From Azadirachta indica (Eukaryota; Streptophyta; Magnoliopsida; Sapindales; Meliaceae), in NCBI GenBank assembly GCA_022749755.1, contig CM040449.1, forward strand, positions 15,782,363 to 15,846,362: a stretch of DNA of 64,000 bases, in the 5' to 3' direction. The notes beneath the pieces are model-generated. The model was not told the DNA's origin, made no database searches, and saw only the letters and a list, made by a program, of their open reading frames with translations. Position numbers and translations under genes: made by a program. Within the stretch, counting starts at the first letter, position 1. Each line of letters opens with the position of its first letter. Shown in pieces: positions 59,544 through 64,000 of this stretch.

Positions 59544-62500
59544 AAAATTCGTGGACACTCACCGTAAAGGAGGTTAAATTTGGATAAAATTATAGAAATA
59601 GAACAATGAAAAAAGTGAGAAAATTTTAATCTCAACACGTTAACACAGTATAGATTTCCCTAGCACATATAATTAATTTTAGTATATACTAAGTAAGGTT
59701 AAATAAGATTATTTTATAAATAATATATATGAATGAACAACATCTAATTAACAAAAATTCATAATTCATGCTTTGTATTTTAGTAAGTAGTAAAATTTAA
59801 CTTTCAACATATTTACTAAGACAAAAGAACTCATTTTAAAATTTTTACAAAAACCTCATTTGTTAAAAAATTTTGTTAATTTTTCAATTGCAATTATTAT
59901 AATATCTTCTTATCATTTTAATAGTTAAATGTATCAAATTAATCTTATTTTATCCAAATTCCCATACTAAATTAATAAAATAATTTACTTGAATAGTTTT
60001 TAAACTAATAGAACTAATGATTATTCCGACTAAATTTTAAGGTTTCATTATGTCTTTTTATTCAATTATTCTAATTTTGTTTAATGTGTAATCTAAAAAA
60101 ATGGAAAATAATGTTTTTTTAATAAGTAATATAAATAAGTAGAATAAATATGTTTTTGTTTAATATGTTATATATATGAATAAAAAAAAAAATTAAAGAA
60201 ATTAAGTGGTGATTAAGAAACCACTCCTTGAGATTCATTCCTCATCCTATCCTGCAAACCCATTGCCATTCCTATTATTTGATAATAATAAATATTATCT
60301 TTTGACTTTCTTTTATTCTCAAAATTGTTAATCAAAATAAATGAATAGGTACAATTTAAATTCTATATTTTGAGTTTTGCATAATAGCTTGACCCAAATT
60401 TAATATAATAATCACATTTATATAAATTAATTACATATTTCCACTGTATTTAACAATATAAAATAATTTATTAATTTTAATTTATATTAAATAAAGTATG
60501 ATTTTTGAAATAAAGTATCATTCCACTATCCTTCAAAATTTAAAACAATTAATTATAAATTATGATAAAATAAATTAAGAACCATTGATTTTGTCATTTT
60601 ATTCAACATATAAATGCTATTAAATTATACATTTTTTTTTATTTTACATGTCACTGTTAAAATTAATGAAATTAAAAAATAGTGTAACTTTGCAAAATAA
60701 AATTTAATGTGAATTAAAAAAATGAAAAGTAACATTATGATAATACATATAATATGATAAATTACTTAAAATATAAAATTTGCAATAACTCTAAATATAA
60801 TTTTTTTTCTAAATTTTATTAGATATTTTATCAATTCTTTGTTCATAGTTTTGAAGAAATAAATTGGTAAAACTGTAATGGCATTACTATAAATTATTAT
60901 TTTCTTTTAGTTTATAATTTAATTTCCTAATTTAGAAGTAGCATGATAATTTAGGTCACAATACAGTTATAGTTTACATATTTTATTATAACAAACAAGC
61001 TAAAGTTAAATAAATTATAACGAATAATAATTATGTCGTATTATATTCATATCATGTATTTAATAATAATTACATCGTATTTGTATTTGAACTCTCTAAC
61101 TATCACTTCGTTTAAGATATGATTAATTAATAAAATGATCATGTCAATTCAATTTATTATAATTGAACTAATTTACGACTAATTTAAAAATATAATTTTT
61201 ATATTTATGAAATTTTAAAATATAGTGGTATTTTTATGATTGAACTTAAAATATAAAATTTGCTAATCATACCATGTTATGTTATATCACTTGTTTAATA
61301 AATAAGTTATATTTATATTTAAAAAAATTTTAGTATGATTAATATATAGAACATATTTGTGTGTAGTAGTGGAGTTTGGATTGATGCCAAGGAGCTAAAA
61401 TGTATCGATCTAAAATTTATTGGGGTTAACATAGTAAATAAATAATTTAAAAGGCTAAAAGTCTACAAGTTTTACTAAAAGTTTCAAAATTCCCATGAGG
61501 CTGTTTATTGTAACTGTTTTTTTTTAAATCAATCACAAACTTCATTCAATTCCATAAAAGGAAAGGTACAACTTATAGATTTACACTTGGAAAATCAAAT
61601 ATGCTACAAAGATCAAGTACAACAAACAACCAAATAAATTCCAACTCTATTATAAAATAAGAAGAAAATACAATAACACCTTTTTAATTGATATTTTTTG
61701 ATAATCCGAACAAAATATTAAAATTGAAGTCATAGAAAACAAATATAAAGTTGGAGCTTTCCTGATAAATTTCCAACAGCTCCAAATTTTGACTCTCCTT
61801 TCTTCAATTTAATTTTTGTCTTCAATTTGATTTTTGTGGTTAGTGCTGCAACAAATCTCTTATAACATAATTGTTACAGTAGTAAAACTTACAGGCCTAA
61901 ACTATAAACTTATTAAACTTGTCTATACAGCACTTCAAAGTTGCAGATTTAAAAAAAAAAAGACTATTACAACAAGATAAGCAATCAAAAAGTCTTAAAA
62001 TGACCATATATTTAAATTTGAATAAAGATAAACCATTATTAAATGAATAAAATTCATTAGATAGAAATATACTACCGTAAATTCAGATTTAGGTAGAAAT
62101 CTGCGTTTAAGAATATAAGAGAAACAAAAAACAAAAAAAGAAATGAAAAGAGCTCATCGGAGATGGGGATTTTCCCCATCTCCAATGAGAAAATGGAGAG
62201 AAAGACTGGTTGTTAGGTAAAGAATAGAGAGTTGAAGAAGGCTTTAGGGAAGAAGAGAGAGAAACTAGCTTTTATTATAACTAGTTTTGATACAACATGT
62301 ATACATATAATGACTCCAATTATCATCCCTATTTATACCATGTATGCATAACACATTAAAAGTATTGTTACATTTTTTTTTTTGGGGGGCAATACAAAAA
62401 ATATGTTGTATATAACTTGAAATGTTAACGTAAAACTTAAATTTTAAAACAATTTTGAAATTTCAGGACTTACACATCTAACACAAAAATTAGAACATAT

Positions 62501-63095
62501 AACATAAAACATATATATATTATAGCAAAGAGATAATTGCTATCATAATAATATTTATCTAAATTTTTGATAAATTTTTAAAATAATAATATATATATAT
62601 TAAAAAAAATCTATGAAATAAAAAAGGGAGAATATCGAATACTTTGTTACTTTTAAGTTTAATATCTTATCATTTCTCATATTTTGATTAATATTTCATC
62701 TTAATGTTATTTCTGTTGTAAAAAATTATTACTTTTGAATGTAATTACTAAATTACCCTTTTAATTGTGTTAACTTTATATGTTGATTTCAGCGTAAATT
62801 AACTGTATATTGACTTATTTGTAAAATATTTAAGTTAAAAAATATAAATAATTTTTTTAAAAATAAATTATATTAATAAAATATTTATATTAAAAAATAA
62901 ATAAGTTTTCTTAGCATCATAATTAAAAAAGTTAGACATTAACTAATACATAGATAAACATTAATTAATTTAAATAAATATTTAAGTTTATAATATAGAT
63001 AAGTCATTAATACATTATTTATATAATAAATATAATTACATTAAGGAATTACTAAAAATTACTTAATCAATTAATCAACTGTTAATTAATTAATC
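59544..63095. other. AT-rich intergenic DNA
   Basis: No coding region supported on either strand. The stretch 62030-62345 is less AT-rich, with AG-rich runs, a strong hairpin at 62155-62187 and 'ctatttatacc', and could be LTR or leader DNA in minus orientation. No termini were found. Confidence 0.5.
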
Positions 63096-63395
63096 GATCT
63101 AATTGTGAGATTAAGCCCAGATTTTCTTTAGTCCCAATCTGAAATGCCTTCGTCAAGCCAAACAATTGCAAACTTGCAAGAGACTGAATAGCCGGCAATC
63201 GGTTGCTAAAGGCGATGATGACGGCGGCCAGAACGTCGTTGGACGTCCGTCGGGCTTGAGAGTTGAAGTGCTAGTTCTACATCCCATCGGAAATCCACCA
63301 CTCTGAAGAAGCCGCTGAGGAAGACACTAATCACCCGACTCTGAATCAATCCTTCCCGCGAGTCGTCTCTCTGTCATTTCTTTCATCGTCTTGGA
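63096..63395. other. GC-richer patch of unknown nature
   Basis: About 300 bp of mixed composition ('gatgatgacggcggccagaa', 'cccgactctgaatcaatcc') in otherwise very AT-rich DNA. Short open frames exist on both strands but none is long or recognisable. It may be the remnant of a first exon or a repeat. Confidence 0.3.
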
Positions 63396-64000
63396 TTAAT
63401 TAAATAAAATAACATATATTTAAATTACTAAATTAAATTTTTGAAATTGACATATTTTAGTAAAAGAAAAGTACATAAATGCCCTTAAGTAATAACAGTT
63501 TTTTGTAAAGGAGGTGACGGAACGACGGGATATTAATCAAATATAAAGGGGTGATGGGTTATTAAAGTATAATAGTACGGGTAACGGACATATTTTCAAT
63601 AAAAAATCTTTGGTCAAATATTTAGTTAAAAATCATTATCCGGCAAGGACAGCTGGCTGGAGTGGCAATGACAGCAAGTAGGAGCATCTATGAAATATTC
63701 GGTAGTTCACCATTCCCCGTGCATAATTATTTATTATTTTTTTAACAATAATAATTATTTAATTTTAAAAAATTTAGAGAAAGATTTTGATGCTTTTGAC
63801 AAATCTTTATTTAATGAAATATTTTACTAAATAAAATAAAAAAATCTTACATCTAAATGCGGGAATATACAACGCTTATTCTTTGAAAATAATGAATACA
63901 ATATAATAAAAGAATAAAGAAAAATTTATGTGAAACAAAAGGATACCAAAGTAAAAGCTACTTATTATTCTTTTAAATACTAATTTTTATTTATAAACTA
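63396..64000. other. AT-rich DNA to the window end
   Basis: No gene or repeat identified on either strand. Confidence 0.5.

Overview
The window is plant nuclear DNA, most likely from a eudicot. It is very AT-rich and full of degenerate CACTA (En/Spm) DNA transposons, Ty3/gypsy chromovirus and Ty1/copia remnants, a solo LTR and MITE-like elements. The host genes seen have plant-type GT-AG introns. The species cannot be named from the sequence. There are no bacterial-type operons, no CRISPR array, and no rRNA or tRNA gene that I can support.

Layout. Positions 1-9223 and 21129-30353 are two direct copies of the same segment, about 99% identical by eye and offset by about 21.1 kb. Each copy holds the tail of a CACTA-type element with a dead Ulp1 (C48) peptidase gene that is split by a 1.64-kb solo LTR. 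Next come exon-like pieces of an unidentified gene, then an intact 73-codon gene for a secreted four-cysteine peptide with the alpha-hairpinin spacing, then an LTR-like stretch. The DNA between the copies (9224-21128) holds a 5'-truncated CACTA element (end of TNP2, DUF4216, Transposase_24-type ORF, 3' terminus at 14682) and a decayed plant-mobile-domain (PMD) gene. The copy 1 homology stops exactly where the truncated CACTA begins. This suggests a tandem duplication whose unit is 9224-30353.

From 31.8 to 40.9 kb lies a second, nearly full-length but decayed CACTA element on the minus strand. From 41.0 to 45.3 kb is a nest of retroelements: a chromovirus derivative in which gag-protease is fused directly to a chromodomain, with reverse transcriptase, RNase H and integrase catalytic regions missing; a 1.04-kb LTR-bounded (TRIM-like) unit; and a copia gag/protease fragment. 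A related gag-protease-chromodomain remnant on the plus strand (49.3-50.4 kb) lacks the same central part.

From 58.3 down to 51.6 kb the minus strand carries most of an unprocessed pseudogene of the histone-lysine methyltransferase ASHH1 (SDG26). Nine exon-like blocks can be placed. The copy has nonsense mutations, a frameshift, lost splice sites and a Cys-to-Tyr change in the NHSC motif, and its 3' end runs into LTR sequence. The rest (45.3-48.1 and 58.3-64 kb) is AT-rich intergenic DNA with microsatellites, short repeats and a few weak coding-like patches.

The only gene here that looks intact and potentially active is the small cysteine-rich peptide gene, present twice with identical coding sequence.
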